Assembly (NCBI GenBank): GCA_945878115.1
Contig: CAMDVD010000015.1
Location: 1 to 61,161, forward strand
DNA: 61,161 nt
DNA from: Chitinophaga pinensis
Lineage (GTDB): Bacteria > Bacteroidota > Bacteroidia > Chitinophagales > Chitinophagaceae
Reading direction: 5' to 3'
Shown: one piece after another, positions 37,681 through 45,653 of the stretch
Numbering within the stretch: position 1 is the first letter of the stretch
Layout of the letters: the number at the start of each line of letters is the position of its first letter
Program-made: the position numbers and the translations under genes
The notes under the pieces: model-generated
The model's database searches: none
The model's input: the letters and a program-made list of their open reading frames with translations, nothing else
Told to the model about the DNA's origin: nothing

Positions 37681-37734
37681 TGAATAAAAATTAACATGCT
37701 GGCTACTTGCCTATTTGACTATTTGGCTACTTGT
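37681..37734. repeat. intergenic micro-repeat on the other side of the carB insertion
   Basis: Contains CTGGCTACTTG, CCTATTTGACTATTTGG and CTACTTG units. The N-half of carB reads into it: after the conserved STFE the last residues TSSQIVK and the TAG stop come from this repeat. Confidence 0.65.
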
Positions 37735-39375
37735 TTCAAAGGTGCTATAAAAATAAGGTGTCTTTGCTTCAAACTCTGCGGCACAAGTATCTACCATTTT
37801 AAACACACGTGTAATGCCCAAAGCTTTTCTTTTTTCATAGATTTCATCTTCCGTTCCATCATTCATGATACGTGCAATTTGCTCGTCACTAAATCCATGA
37901 TGTTTTGCCTTACGCAATAAATCTTCAGGTAATGTATCTAATTTATGCAGAGCAATTTCTTTCTCTATATCACATATTTTTTGAATCTCATACAAAAACC
38001 ATTTGTCAATACCATGAGATGCTTTAGAAATAGAATTCACGCTAAGACCCGCCATCAGTGCATCTTTGATTCTAAATACTCTATCCCACTTAGGTGTTTT
38101 TAAATAATCTAAAAGCTCATCAGTCTTCATCAAGCTTTTACCATAATAGCCTAATCCAACTGCATTATTTTCTAAACTCTGACAAGCCTTTTGAATCGCT
38201 TCTGTAAAACTTCTACCAATCGCCATCACTTCACCAACACTTTTCATTTGTAAGCCAAGCGTATCTTTTACCCCTTTAAATTTATCGAAATTCCAGCGCG
38301 GTATCTTGACAACCACATAATCCAATGTAGGTTCAAAAAATGCGGAAGTATTGCCAGTAATTTGATTTTTCAACTCATCCAAACGATATCCAATAGCTAA
38401 CTTCGCAGCCACTTTCGCTATAGGGTAACCTGTCGCTTTACTCGCCAATGCGGAAGAACGACTTACCCGTGGGTTTATTTCTATGGCAATAATTTCTTCT
38501 GTATCTGGGTTCAAGGCAAATTGTACATTACAACCACCAGCAAAATTGCCCAAGTCGCGCATCATTCTAATGGCGGTATTGCGCATCAGTTGAAATGCTG
38601 TGTCACTCAATGTCATAGCGGGCGCAACGGTTATGCTGTCTCCAGTATGTACACCCATTGGATCAAAATTTTCTACTGTGCAAATAATACATACATTGTC
38701 TGCACTATCGCGCAGAAGTTCCAATTCAAATTCTTTCCAACCCAATACAGCCTTTTCCACCAATACTTCATGAATAGGCGATGCTTGCAAACCTCGTGTA
38801 AGCGCCTCATCCAAATTACTGATATCATGTACGAAGCCACCGCCTGTTCCACCCAATGTAAAGGATGGTCGAATCACCAATGGAAATCCTATTTCTTGTG
38901 CGTATTCTTTTCCTTCTAAAAATGAATTGGCAGTCTTTGCAGTAGCCACATTAACACCTAACTGTATCATCCATTGTCGAAACTGTTCTCTATCCTCCGC
39001 TTTATCAATCGCCTTGATATCGACACCAATTAATCGAACATTGTATTGTTTCCAAATTCCTAATTCCTCCGCTTCTTTGGCGAGGTTCAAGGCCGTTTGT
39101 CCACCCATGGTAGGCAATACCGCATCAATTTCATTTTCTTGTAAAATCTGTTCTATACTTTCCACATTCAGTGGCAATAAGTATACACGATCTGCCATCA
39201 TGGGGTCAGTCATAATGGTGGCAGGATTGGAGTTGATCAAAATCACTTTGATACCTTCTTCACGCAAAGAGCGTGCAGCTTGGGTGCCAGAGTAATCAAA
39301 TTCGCAAGCTTGACCGATAATAATAGGACCTGAACCAATAATCAGGACGGAGGTAATTGAGTTGTCTTTAGGCAT
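37711..39375 (-). CDS. carB: carbamoyl-phosphate synthase large chain, N-terminal half (split)
   Basis: 554 residues equal to the carboxyphosphate-synthetase half plus the oligomerisation domain of CarB: VLIIGSGPIIIGQACEFDYSGTQA, VLPTMGGQTALNLA, RPSFTLGGTGGGF, EKAVLGWKEFELELLRD, ENFDPMGVHTGDSI and EINPRVSRSSALASKATGYPIA. The product uses bicarbonate, ATP and glutamine-derived ammonia for pyrimidine and arginine synthesis. Homology to intact CarB ends at FYSTFE. The final TSSQIVK is repeat-derived and closes with TAG at 37711. The matching C-half resumes at 36920. A hairpin and a TACATTTG element lie in the 5' leader (39387-39448). Confidence 0.9.
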   Translation of the reverse strand: MPKDNSITSVLIIGSGPIIIGQACEFDYSGTQAARSLREEGIKVILINSNPATIMTDPMMADRVYLLPLNVESIEQILQENEIDAVLPTMGGQTALNLAKEAEELGIWKQYNVRLIGVDIKAIDKAEDREQFRQWMIQLGVNVATAKTANSFLEGKEYAQEIGFPLVIRPSFTLGGTGGGFVHDISNLDEALTRGLQASPIHEVLVEKAVLGWKEFELELLRDSADNVCIICTVENFDPMGVHTGDSITVAPAMTLSDTAFQLMRNTAIRMMRDLGNFAGGCNVQFALNPDTEEIIAIEINPRVSRSSALASKATGYPIAKVAAKLAIGYRLDELKNQITGNTSAFFEPTLDYVVVKIPRWNFDKFKGVKDTLGLQMKSVGEVMAIGRSFTEAIQKACQSLENNAVGLGYYGKSLMKTDELLDYLKTPKWDRVFRIKDALMAGLSVNSISKASHGIDKWFLYEIQKICDIEKEIALHKLDTLPEDLLRKAKHHGFSDEQIARIMNDGTEDEIYEKRKALGITRVFKMVDTCAAEFEAKTPYFYSTFETSSQIVK

Positions 39376-39386
39376 TTTTTTTTTAA

Positions 39387-39448
39387 CTCCAATTAAAATT
39401 GGAGCAGATGGCTAGAACACGACAAAGGGTTTGAATCGCACAAATGTA
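39387..39448 (-). promoter_or_regulatory. carB leader: candidate -7 box and hairpin
   Basis: On the minus strand TACATTTG (39448-39441) matches TAnnTTTG. Between it and the ATG is an inverted repeat CTCCAATT/AATTGGAG (39387-39404), followed by a run of A just before the ATG. The hairpin could affect translation; no known riboswitch is recognised. Confidence 0.4.
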
Positions 39449-39505
39449 ATAGAAAGATATTTCCTTTTCTATATTGGGGATAAAAAATTTATTACTTGAA
39501 ATCCT

Positions 39506-41179
39506 CTATTCGATAATAAGTTTGTTGCTATACAGCCCCGCTTCATCAAATACTTTTACTTCGTAAACACCAGAGGCAAAGGAAGTACAATTTACAAGTT
39601 GCTTTCTACCAACAAGTTTGCTGGCATACACTTTTTGACCAAAAGCATTATACATCTCTATACTTGCATTTTTTAGCTCGGTACTCACCTCAAGTGTAAA
39701 CATATTTTTTGTAGGATTAGGATAAATATGCAACCCTTGCGCATTATTATTTAGCTCGGCAATGCCAGTTATGCTACTTAGCTTGGCTACATACAAATCG
39801 GCAACTCCATTATTAGTTAATGTAGTTGCCCCAAAAGTGATGGTGGGGTTTTTAAATTCACCAGTTACCAACACATTACCGTTGGCATCAGTTGCAATAC
39901 CATAGCTATAATCGTTGCCGATTCCACCTGCCGATTTAGCCCATAGTTCATTACCGCTTGCATCATATTTTACTATAAAAATATCATAATCATAGTTATT
40001 GCCTGCATTGGTTAAGGTTGTGGTTCCGAAGGTGATGGCAGGGTTGGCAAAGGAACCAGTTAGCAATACATCACCATCGACATTGCTTGCAATACCAACA
40101 CCATAATCTTGGAATATTCCACCTGCCGATTTTGCCCAAAGCACATTACCACTTGCATCATATTTTACTATAAAAATATCAAAGCCACCTACATTTGTTA
40201 GGGTAATGGTTCCAAAGGTGATGGTTTGACTGAAAAAGGATCCTGTAAGCAACACATTGGCATTGATATCTGTTGCAATAGTGCCGCTATTTTCAGCTTC
40301 TATTCCACCTGCCGATTTTGCCCAAAGCATATTACCACTTGCATTATATTTTACTACAAAAATATCATTGGCACCTGCATTGGTTAAGGTATCAATTCCG
40401 AAAGTGATGGTATCGGATGAAAAGAAACCAGTTACCAACACATTGCCATTGGCATCGGTCGCAACACTTGTACCAAACTCAGAATAGTTTCCTCCTGCAG
40501 ATTTCGCCCAAAGCACATTACCGTTTGTATCATATTTTACTATAAAAATATCAGCACCACCTAAACTTGTATCTGCATTTGATAAGGTAGTGATTCCAAA
40601 AGTTATGGTATAGCTTGTAAAGCCACCTGTTACCAAGATATTGCCATTGGCATCCGTTGTAATACCAATGCCAGTATCTTGAGTTTTTCCACTTGCCGAT
40701 TTTGCCCAAAGCACATTACCATTTGCATCATATTTTACTATAAAAATATCACTGAATGCATTTGTATTTATTAAGGTAGTGGTTCCGAAAGTGATGGTGG
40801 GGCTTGTAAAATGACCTATTACCAACACATTGCCATTGGCATCAGTTGCAATGCTTCTACTATAACATTGGCTTTGTTCACCTGCCGATTTTGCCCAAAG
40901 TACATTACCGCTGGCATCATATTTTACTATAAAGAAACTGCCAGTTGTTAGAGTAACGGTTCCGAAGGTGATGGTAGGGCTATTAAAGACTCCAGTTACC
41001 AACACATTGCCATTGGCATCGGTTGCAATTCTTTGCTCAACATTAGTGTTGTTCCCGCCTGCCGATTTTGCCCACGCCCAATCAGGCGCTTGCGCATACA
41101 TGCCACTGCCTAAAAGGGCAAGCAATAGAGTTAAAAATAATTTGAGGTTCATTAATAACGAGTTAGATTTGTTTTTCAT
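39506..41179 (-). CDS. SBBP-repeat surface protein with type IX (type A) sorting domain
   Basis: A 557-residue exported protein. After a signal peptide ending GSGMYAQ, seven tandem repeats of about 55-60 residues make up residues ~33-470. Each has a WAKSAGG, then IATDANGNVLVTG, a (T/A)ITFG strand and a FIVKYDASGN loop, the SBBP/beta-propeller pattern. The end is a type A sorting domain (LHIYPNPTKNMFTLEVS, IEMYNAFGQKVY, FASGVYEVKVF). The repeats are very similar in DNA, so recent internal duplication is likely and assembly should be treated with care. Alternative start ATG 41152. Function beyond surface display is unknown. Confidence 0.9.
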   Translation of the reverse strand: MKNKSNSLLMNLKLFLTLLLALLGSGMYAQAPDWAWAKSAGGNNTNVEQRIATDANGNVLVTGVFNSPTITFGTVTLTTGSFFIVKYDASGNVLWAKSAGEQSQCYSRSIATDANGNVLVIGHFTSPTITFGTTTLINTNAFSDIFIVKYDANGNVLWAKSASGKTQDTGIGITTDANGNILVTGGFTSYTITFGITTLSNADTSLGGADIFIVKYDTNGNVLWAKSAGGNYSEFGTSVATDANGNVLVTGFFSSDTITFGIDTLTNAGANDIFVVKYNASGNMLWAKSAGGIEAENSGTIATDINANVLLTGSFFSQTITFGTITLTNVGGFDIFIVKYDASGNVLWAKSAGGIFQDYGVGIASNVDGDVLLTGSFANPAITFGTTTLTNAGNNYDYDIFIVKYDASGNELWAKSAGGIGNDYSYGIATDANGNVLVTGEFKNPTITFGATTLTNNGVADLYVAKLSSITGIAELNNNAQGLHIYPNPTKNMFTLEVSTELKNASIEMYNAFGQKVYASKLVGRKQLVNCTSFASGVYEVKVFDEAGLYSNKLIIE

Positions 41180-41382
41180 GGTTTAATTTTTTTTCGCTTC
41201 GCCGTCGTAAGTGTTACAACCGGCAACTAAGTTATGAAAATTAAATCATAGTCAAAACTAATTCTCAAAATTTCAAATAGTCAAGCGTTTTTGTTTGTTT
41301 GTGGTAATACCCAATAAAGGAGAAAAATTGATGCCTCTGAGAATTGAGCAAATTTAAATATTTTCTTAAATAATCAATCGAT

Positions 41383-41438
41383 AAAAGTTGCTGAAAGCAA
41401 CAGATTAAAACTACGAAACGAAAGACGTTTCGTAGAAC
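41383..41438. repeat. 56-bp double-hairpin repeat, copy 1
   Basis: Carries two stem-loops in a row: GTTGCT-GAA-AGCAAC, then CTACGAAACG-AAAGA-CGTTTCGTAG (10-bp stem). A second copy is at 41505-41560. Both lie in the 41180-41808 gap upstream of the SBBP gene. Confidence 0.9.
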
Positions 41439-41504
41439 ATTAATACCCTTCGCTGAATTCATAACTCATCATGCTAATTTATATTTTTTTAATAATCATT
41501 CTGA

Positions 41505-41560
41505 AAAAGTTGCTGAAAGCAACAGAATGAAACTACGAAACGAAAGACGTTTCGTAGAAC
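41505..41560. repeat. 56-bp double-hairpin repeat, copy 2
   Basis: Same orientation and almost identical to 41383-41438, at an offset of 122 bp. Both stems are fully conserved; differences fall in the linker between them (AGATTA versus AGAATG). Confidence 0.9.
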
Positions 41561-41625
41561 AATAACTTTTTTATTTTACTTTACATGCCTCGAGAAGCCG
41601 GTAACTCATTTGCTTTACTCAGTAA

Positions 41626-41793
41626 CAGTTTATTGTAGATATAAATGGAAATGTGATTCGCGAAAAAATCATCAGAAGCCTAAGCCCAGCAAGCGATACA
41701 GAAGCGCTTCGTGTGGTGCGTTTATTGAAATTTGAATCTGGCAAAAAAGATTTTGAGTACACTCTTCCTATCACCATTGATGGAGAAGAATAA
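41626..41793 (+). pseudogene. TonB C-terminal domain remnant
   Basis: Frame 41626-41793 reads QFIVDINGNVIREKI, then ALRVVRLLKFESGKK, then a YTLPITI strand, which is the end of a TonB/energy-transducer C-terminal domain (FIVDxxGxV...VxxLxxxxGK...YTLPI). A stop codon (41623-41625) sits directly upstream in frame, and no start or N-terminal part is present. A further in-register fragment with a frameshift may extend to about 41590. It is a decayed remnant, next to the double-hairpin repeats. Confidence 0.6.
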
Positions 41794-41808
41794 ACCCACA
41801 ACAACCAT

Positions 41809-42855
41809 TTAATGCGGTTTATAGCCTGCAGCTCTTAAAAAGCTTTGACCATCCATATTTTGTTCTATCATCTTAGTCCAGGCTTGATCAGCATGTTCTT
41901 GGTTATATTTTCGAACCAATTGCCAACCTATCCAAGTCCCAATATTACCTGGCGATTCAGCTGGCATTCCCGTTGAATTTGGACCTTCATTCACATATCG
42001 CATAATGTCTTGCCAATGCGTATTGTAGAGTAATTTTTGTTGCGCAAAATAATTCCAAATAAAGCCTTCATTTTTTTGACACCAAGCTAGTTGCGCTTCT
42101 GTATATCCCATCAATAATTCATCTGGTGCATTGGGCAACATATATTCTACATACAACATTTCCTTTCCTTTCATAATCATCAAATCCAATAGAGTTTTAC
42201 CATCTGGATTGAATGGATATTTATCTTCGTACAAAGCTTTACTCACATTCACTGGTATGTATTTTTGCTCGCATGTAGCCACTTGATACGCCGGAATTTG
42301 AACTGCTGCATAATTCGGATAATCCTTTCCAAGATACATATCCAAACCCACGCCAACAGCAGTATCTACTGTAATGGCAGACCAATAATTAAGACCAGAA
42401 ATAAAATAATATACATCCCCTACTTTCGCTGTTGGATAATAATATTTGACATGCTTAAATACATCTTCCAATTGCTTGTCGATTTTTTTTACATCCCGAA
42501 AAACTTGGTTCACTGTATCGGCTAATCCTTTGTAATCTTTATACGTAAGAAAATGATGAACCGCCTCTAAGAAATCTATTTTACGATTATTTTTATTAAA
42601 GCCTGTTATTTGATTAAAATAGATAGAAGAGAAATCTGGATATTTACTGCCTAATGCGTCAATGCTGCTCTCTAACTGATTGGTATCACAAGCAAACAAT
42701 TCTTGATCATATCGAATGGATCGTAATTTTACACTTACATTTGAAACATCCACATCCTTTGATGGTGTAGTATGACAGGATGCAAAAAATAAGGTCATCA
42801 AATAACAAACCATTAATAGCGCAAGTTTATTTTGGTAGTATTTTTGGCAAGTCAT
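41809..42855 (-). CDS. gldB: gliding motility lipoprotein GldB
   Basis: A 348-residue lipoprotein (LMVCYLMTLFFASC) resembling GldB: DVSNVSVKLRSIRYDQELFACD near the N-terminus, YYPTAKVGDVYYFISGLNY, VGVGLDMYLGKDYPNY, YTEAQLAWCQKNEGFIWNYF and the C-terminal PGNIGTWIGWQLVRKY. In Flavobacterium gldB is required for gliding and often lies by nadE, as here (nadE at 43743). Its biochemical role is not known. The gene is divergent from an outer-membrane barrel gene with only 59 bp between the starts. Confidence 0.8.
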   Translation of the reverse strand: MTCQKYYQNKLALLMVCYLMTLFFASCHTTPSKDVDVSNVSVKLRSIRYDQELFACDTNQLESSIDALGSKYPDFSSIYFNQITGFNKNNRKIDFLEAVHHFLTYKDYKGLADTVNQVFRDVKKIDKQLEDVFKHVKYYYPTAKVGDVYYFISGLNYWSAITVDTAVGVGLDMYLGKDYPNYAAVQIPAYQVATCEQKYIPVNVSKALYEDKYPFNPDGKTLLDLMIMKGKEMLYVEYMLPNAPDELLMGYTEAQLAWCQKNEGFIWNYFAQQKLLYNTHWQDIMRYVNEGPNSTGMPAESPGNIGTWIGWQLVRKYNQEHADQAWTKMIEQNMDGQSFLRAAGYKPH

Positions 42856-42914
42856 GTAGCAATTCTATTTCACGCAAATGTGACACATTAATTTTTAATA
42901 TTAAAAAAGAAACA

Positions 42915-43661
42915 ATGAAAAAACTTATCCTATTGAGTTTACTTACCATAAGCTTATTTTCAACCCAAACATTTGCACAAAGCAAAGCGGAAGACATATT
43001 TAAAACATATCGTTTTGGTTTATTCATGGGCCCAACGTTTAACTCGTTGAAACCAACCTCTTCTTCCATTGATAATTATAATGTTGAAAAAGTAAAAGGC
43101 AATGTTGGCTTTAGTTTTGGCATTACAGCAGACTATAATATCAATGAAAGATATACCATGTATTCTGGATTGGGATTAGATTGGAGAGGTGGTACTTTAA
43201 ACACTTACCATGACGAAACAGCTATCAAATCGGAGTATGTTAGATCTGCGAGTATTCTTTACAAACAACAGTATTTGACCATTCCTTTTGGATTAAAAAT
43301 GGTAGCGACTAAATTTGACAAAGTAAAAATATTTGCACAAACTGGATTTGATTTGGCTTTTTTACTTAGCCAAAAAGGGGATTATACCATTGTAAAAGGA
43401 GATAGTGCAAAAACCAGCGAAACGAAAACAAAAGTAAAATTAAGTGGCTATGCAAATGGCGTTCCTATCAATCTTGGATGGACATTAGGCGTTGGCGGTG
43501 AATATGATTTGAATGGCAGCAATGCAGTAGTATTCTCTATTTTGTATCGCAATGGATTCGTAGATGCTACCTCTCCTAAAACCAATAAATCAGGTTACAA
43601 ATTCAGTGATGGCAATATCCGTAGCAATACCATCGCTTTACGAATTGGCTATTTTTTCTAA
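42915..43661 (+). CDS. outer-membrane beta-barrel protein (PorT-like)
   Basis: A 248-residue protein with a signal peptide (LILLSLLTISLFSTQTFAQ) and an eight-stranded-barrel-like pattern of alternating strands: FRFGLFMGPTFNSLKP, GFSFGITADYNINERYTMYSGLGLDW, YLTIPFGLKMVATKF, WTLGVGGEYDLNG, ending TIALRIGYFF with a C-terminal Phe. This fits the Bacteroidota outer-membrane beta-barrel (PorT/OprF-like) families. No enzyme motif is seen. The frame is open from 42780, but ATG 42915 gives the signal peptide. It ends at a strong terminator (43682-43713). Confidence 0.8.
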   Translation: MKKLILLSLLTISLFSTQTFAQSKAEDIFKTYRFGLFMGPTFNSLKPTSSSIDNYNVEKVKGNVGFSFGITADYNINERYTMYSGLGLDWRGGTLNTYHDETAIKSEYVRSASILYKQQYLTIPFGLKMVATKFDKVKIFAQTGFDLAFLLSQKGDYTIVKGDSAKTSETKTKVKLSGYANGVPINLGWTLGVGGEYDLNGSNAVVFSILYRNGFVDATSPKTNKSGYKFSDGNIRSNTIALRIGYFF

Positions 43662-43681
43662 ATCTTTTTTGTTGAATAGCT

Positions 43682-43713
43682 AAAGCCAACTACCTAGTGA
43701 AGTAGTTGGCTTT
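43682..43713 (+). terminator. intrinsic terminator
   Basis: 12-bp perfect stem AAAGCCAACTAC / GTAGTTGGCTTT with loop CTAGTGAA, followed by a T run. It separates the barrel gene from nadE; a TATTTTTG -7-like box follows at 43731-43738, just before the nadE ATG. Confidence 0.85.
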
Positions 43714-43742
43714 TTTTATGCATATTCTCTTATTTTTGACAA

Positions 43743-45425
43743 ATGAAAATTGTATTGGCGCAACAAAATTATCATATCGGTAATTTCGAATGGAACACCC
43801 AAAAAATGATTGATGCGATTGAAAAAGCAAAGTCCGAAAATGTAGATTTAATTGTTTTTTCAGAGTTATGTGTTTGCGCTTATCCGCCAAGGGATTTTTT
43901 AGAGTTTAGCGATTTTATTCATCGATGTCATCAAGCGGTAGAAGAAATAAAAAAGCATACAAGTGATATTGGTATTATCATTGGTTGCCCTTCTATCAAC
44001 CCTGAAGTGAAAGGAAAAGATTTATTCAATAGTGCTTATTTATTATATGAAAATGAAATCCAGGATATTGTACATAAAACACTTTTACCAACATATGATG
44101 TGTTTGATGAGTACCGATATTTTGAACCAAGCAACACATGGCATGTAGTAACTTTCAAAGGAAAAAAAATAGCACTTACAATTTGTGAAGACATTTGGAA
44201 TGTTGGCAATAATCCCTTGTATCGCATTTGTCCAATGGATGAATTGATGCAATACCATCCAGATGTAATGATTAACATCAGCGCATCGCCGTTTGATTAC
44301 ACACATGTGGAAGATCGAAAGGCCATTATAAAAGCCAATATCGCAAAATACAAAATTCCATTAATCTATTGCAATACAGTAGGCTCGCAAACAGAGATAG
44401 TATTTGATGGTGGCTCTATGGTATTTGATAAATACCAGAATTTAATTGCTGAAGCTAATTATTTTGTGGAAGACACTATCACGGTTCATTTGCAAGAAGA
44501 TGGCACATTTACAGAATCAATTTTGAAACATGCCGCTTTGATTCCAGACCAAGAATTGAATCCAATCACTTACCAATCTGAATTAAATATTGACCAAATT
44601 TATCAAGCATTGGTAATGGGTATTAAAGATTATTTTCAAAAGATGGGATTCACAAAAGCCATACTAGGATCTAGTGGCGGTATCGATTCAGCTGTTACTT
44701 TAGCCTTAGCCTGTGCAGCTTTAGGAAATGAAAATGTAACTGCAATATTAATGCCTTCACAATATTCATCCTCGCATTCTGTAACGGATGCGGAACAGCT
44801 TTCTCTTCATTTACATAATCCAAAACATACCATTGCCATTGAACCTATTTTTAACACCTTCATGCAGCAATTGAAACCTATTTTTCAAGACTTGCCATTT
44901 TCCCTTGCAGAAGAAAATATTCAAGCTCGATCAAGAGGTAATGTATTGATGGCAATTGCGAATAAATTTGGTATGATATTATTAAACACGACCAATAAAA
45001 GTGAGTGTGCTACTGGTTATGGAACCTTATATGGCGACATGGCTGGCGGCATTGCAGTGTTGGGAGATGTGTACAAAATGCAAGTGTATGCATTGGCAAA
45101 TTATATCAATCGAAACGAAGAAATCATTCCAAAAAATATCATCACAAAAGCCCCTTCTGCTGAACTAAGGCCAAATCAAAAGGACAGTGATTCCTTGCCC
45201 GAATATGCAATTCTGGATGCCATCTTATATCAATATATTGAACGCCGACAAGGACCAAATGAAATCATTGCACAAGGATTTGACAAAGCATTGGTAGATA
45301 GAATTCTGAAACTCGTCAACAACAGTGAATACAAACGCAATCAATTTTGCCCAATTATCAGAGTTTCATCCAAAGCATTTGGTGTAGGAAGAAGAGTACC
45401 TATTGTTGCAAAATATTTGGGATAG
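43743..45425 (+). CDS. nadE: glutamine-dependent NAD(+) synthetase
   Basis: A 560-residue two-domain enzyme that amidates nicotinate adenine dinucleotide to NAD. The N-terminal nitrilase-type glutaminase has the E41 (FSELCVCAYPP), K112 (HKTLLPTYDVFDEYRYF) and C148 (LTICEDIW) triad. The C-terminal synthetase has the PP-loop SGGIDS at 311-316, SRGNVLMAIAN and GYGTLYGDMAGG. Length is normal. It lies beside gldB, a neighbourhood seen in gliding Bacteroidota. The transcript leader would be very short if the TATTTTTG at 43731 is the -7 element. Confidence 0.95.
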   Translation: MKIVLAQQNYHIGNFEWNTQKMIDAIEKAKSENVDLIVFSELCVCAYPPRDFLEFSDFIHRCHQAVEEIKKHTSDIGIIIGCPSINPEVKGKDLFNSAYLLYENEIQDIVHKTLLPTYDVFDEYRYFEPSNTWHVVTFKGKKIALTICEDIWNVGNNPLYRICPMDELMQYHPDVMINISASPFDYTHVEDRKAIIKANIAKYKIPLIYCNTVGSQTEIVFDGGSMVFDKYQNLIAEANYFVEDTITVHLQEDGTFTESILKHAALIPDQELNPITYQSELNIDQIYQALVMGIKDYFQKMGFTKAILGSSGGIDSAVTLALACAALGNENVTAILMPSQYSSSHSVTDAEQLSLHLHNPKHTIAIEPIFNTFMQQLKPIFQDLPFSLAEENIQARSRGNVLMAIANKFGMILLNTTNKSECATGYGTLYGDMAGGIAVLGDVYKMQVYALANYINRNEEIIPKNIITKAPSAELRPNQKDSDSLPEYAILDAILYQYIERRQGPNEIIAQGFDKALVDRILKLVNNSEYKRNQFCPIIRVSSKAFGVGRRVPIVAKYLG

Positions 45426-45500
45426 GTTTCCAATAAAAGGCAATACTAAAATTGTAAGGCTAAACTAAAAATATAATGAGAAAACAGAAACCAAATATTT

Positions 45501-45649
45501 GATGAAGAAAAAGTACTTGCCGTTTATACGCCTTTAAGAGTAGGAGTTTGTTGCTCCCTTCTCCTACAGCAGAAGGGCTGGGGATGAGGTCTAACAAAGC
45601 AAGTTTTTTATCGAAAATTTAGTTTAGACAAATCGGCAAGTAATCATCA
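45501..45649. repeat. MITE-like element with inverted ends and internal palindrome
   Basis: The ends carry inverted TACTTGCCG (45514-45522) and CGGCAAGTA (45634-45642), each with a TGATGA nearby in matching orientation. Inside is a stem CCCTTCT (45556-45562) / AGAAGGG (45571-45577) followed by GCTGGGGATGAGGTC, the widespread CTCC-CTCTCC...GGGG(T)GAGGT palindromic repeat. No gene in 45426-45653. Confidence 0.45.
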
Positions 45650-45653
45650 GTGT

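Noticed and set aside
36912-37734. Group I/II intron or intein as the cause of the carB split
   Set aside because: No intron core, maturase, intein motifs or in-frame continuity was recognised; kept only as something an RNA test would exclude.
39387-39404. Pyrimidine attenuator or riboswitch in the carB leader
   Set aside because: Only a small AT-rich inverted repeat followed by A bases on the coding strand; no U-run terminator or known aptamer.
41265-41462. 65-residue minus-strand frame in the hairpin gap
   Set aside because: Covers a double-hairpin repeat and unique AT-rich DNA; no family resemblance.
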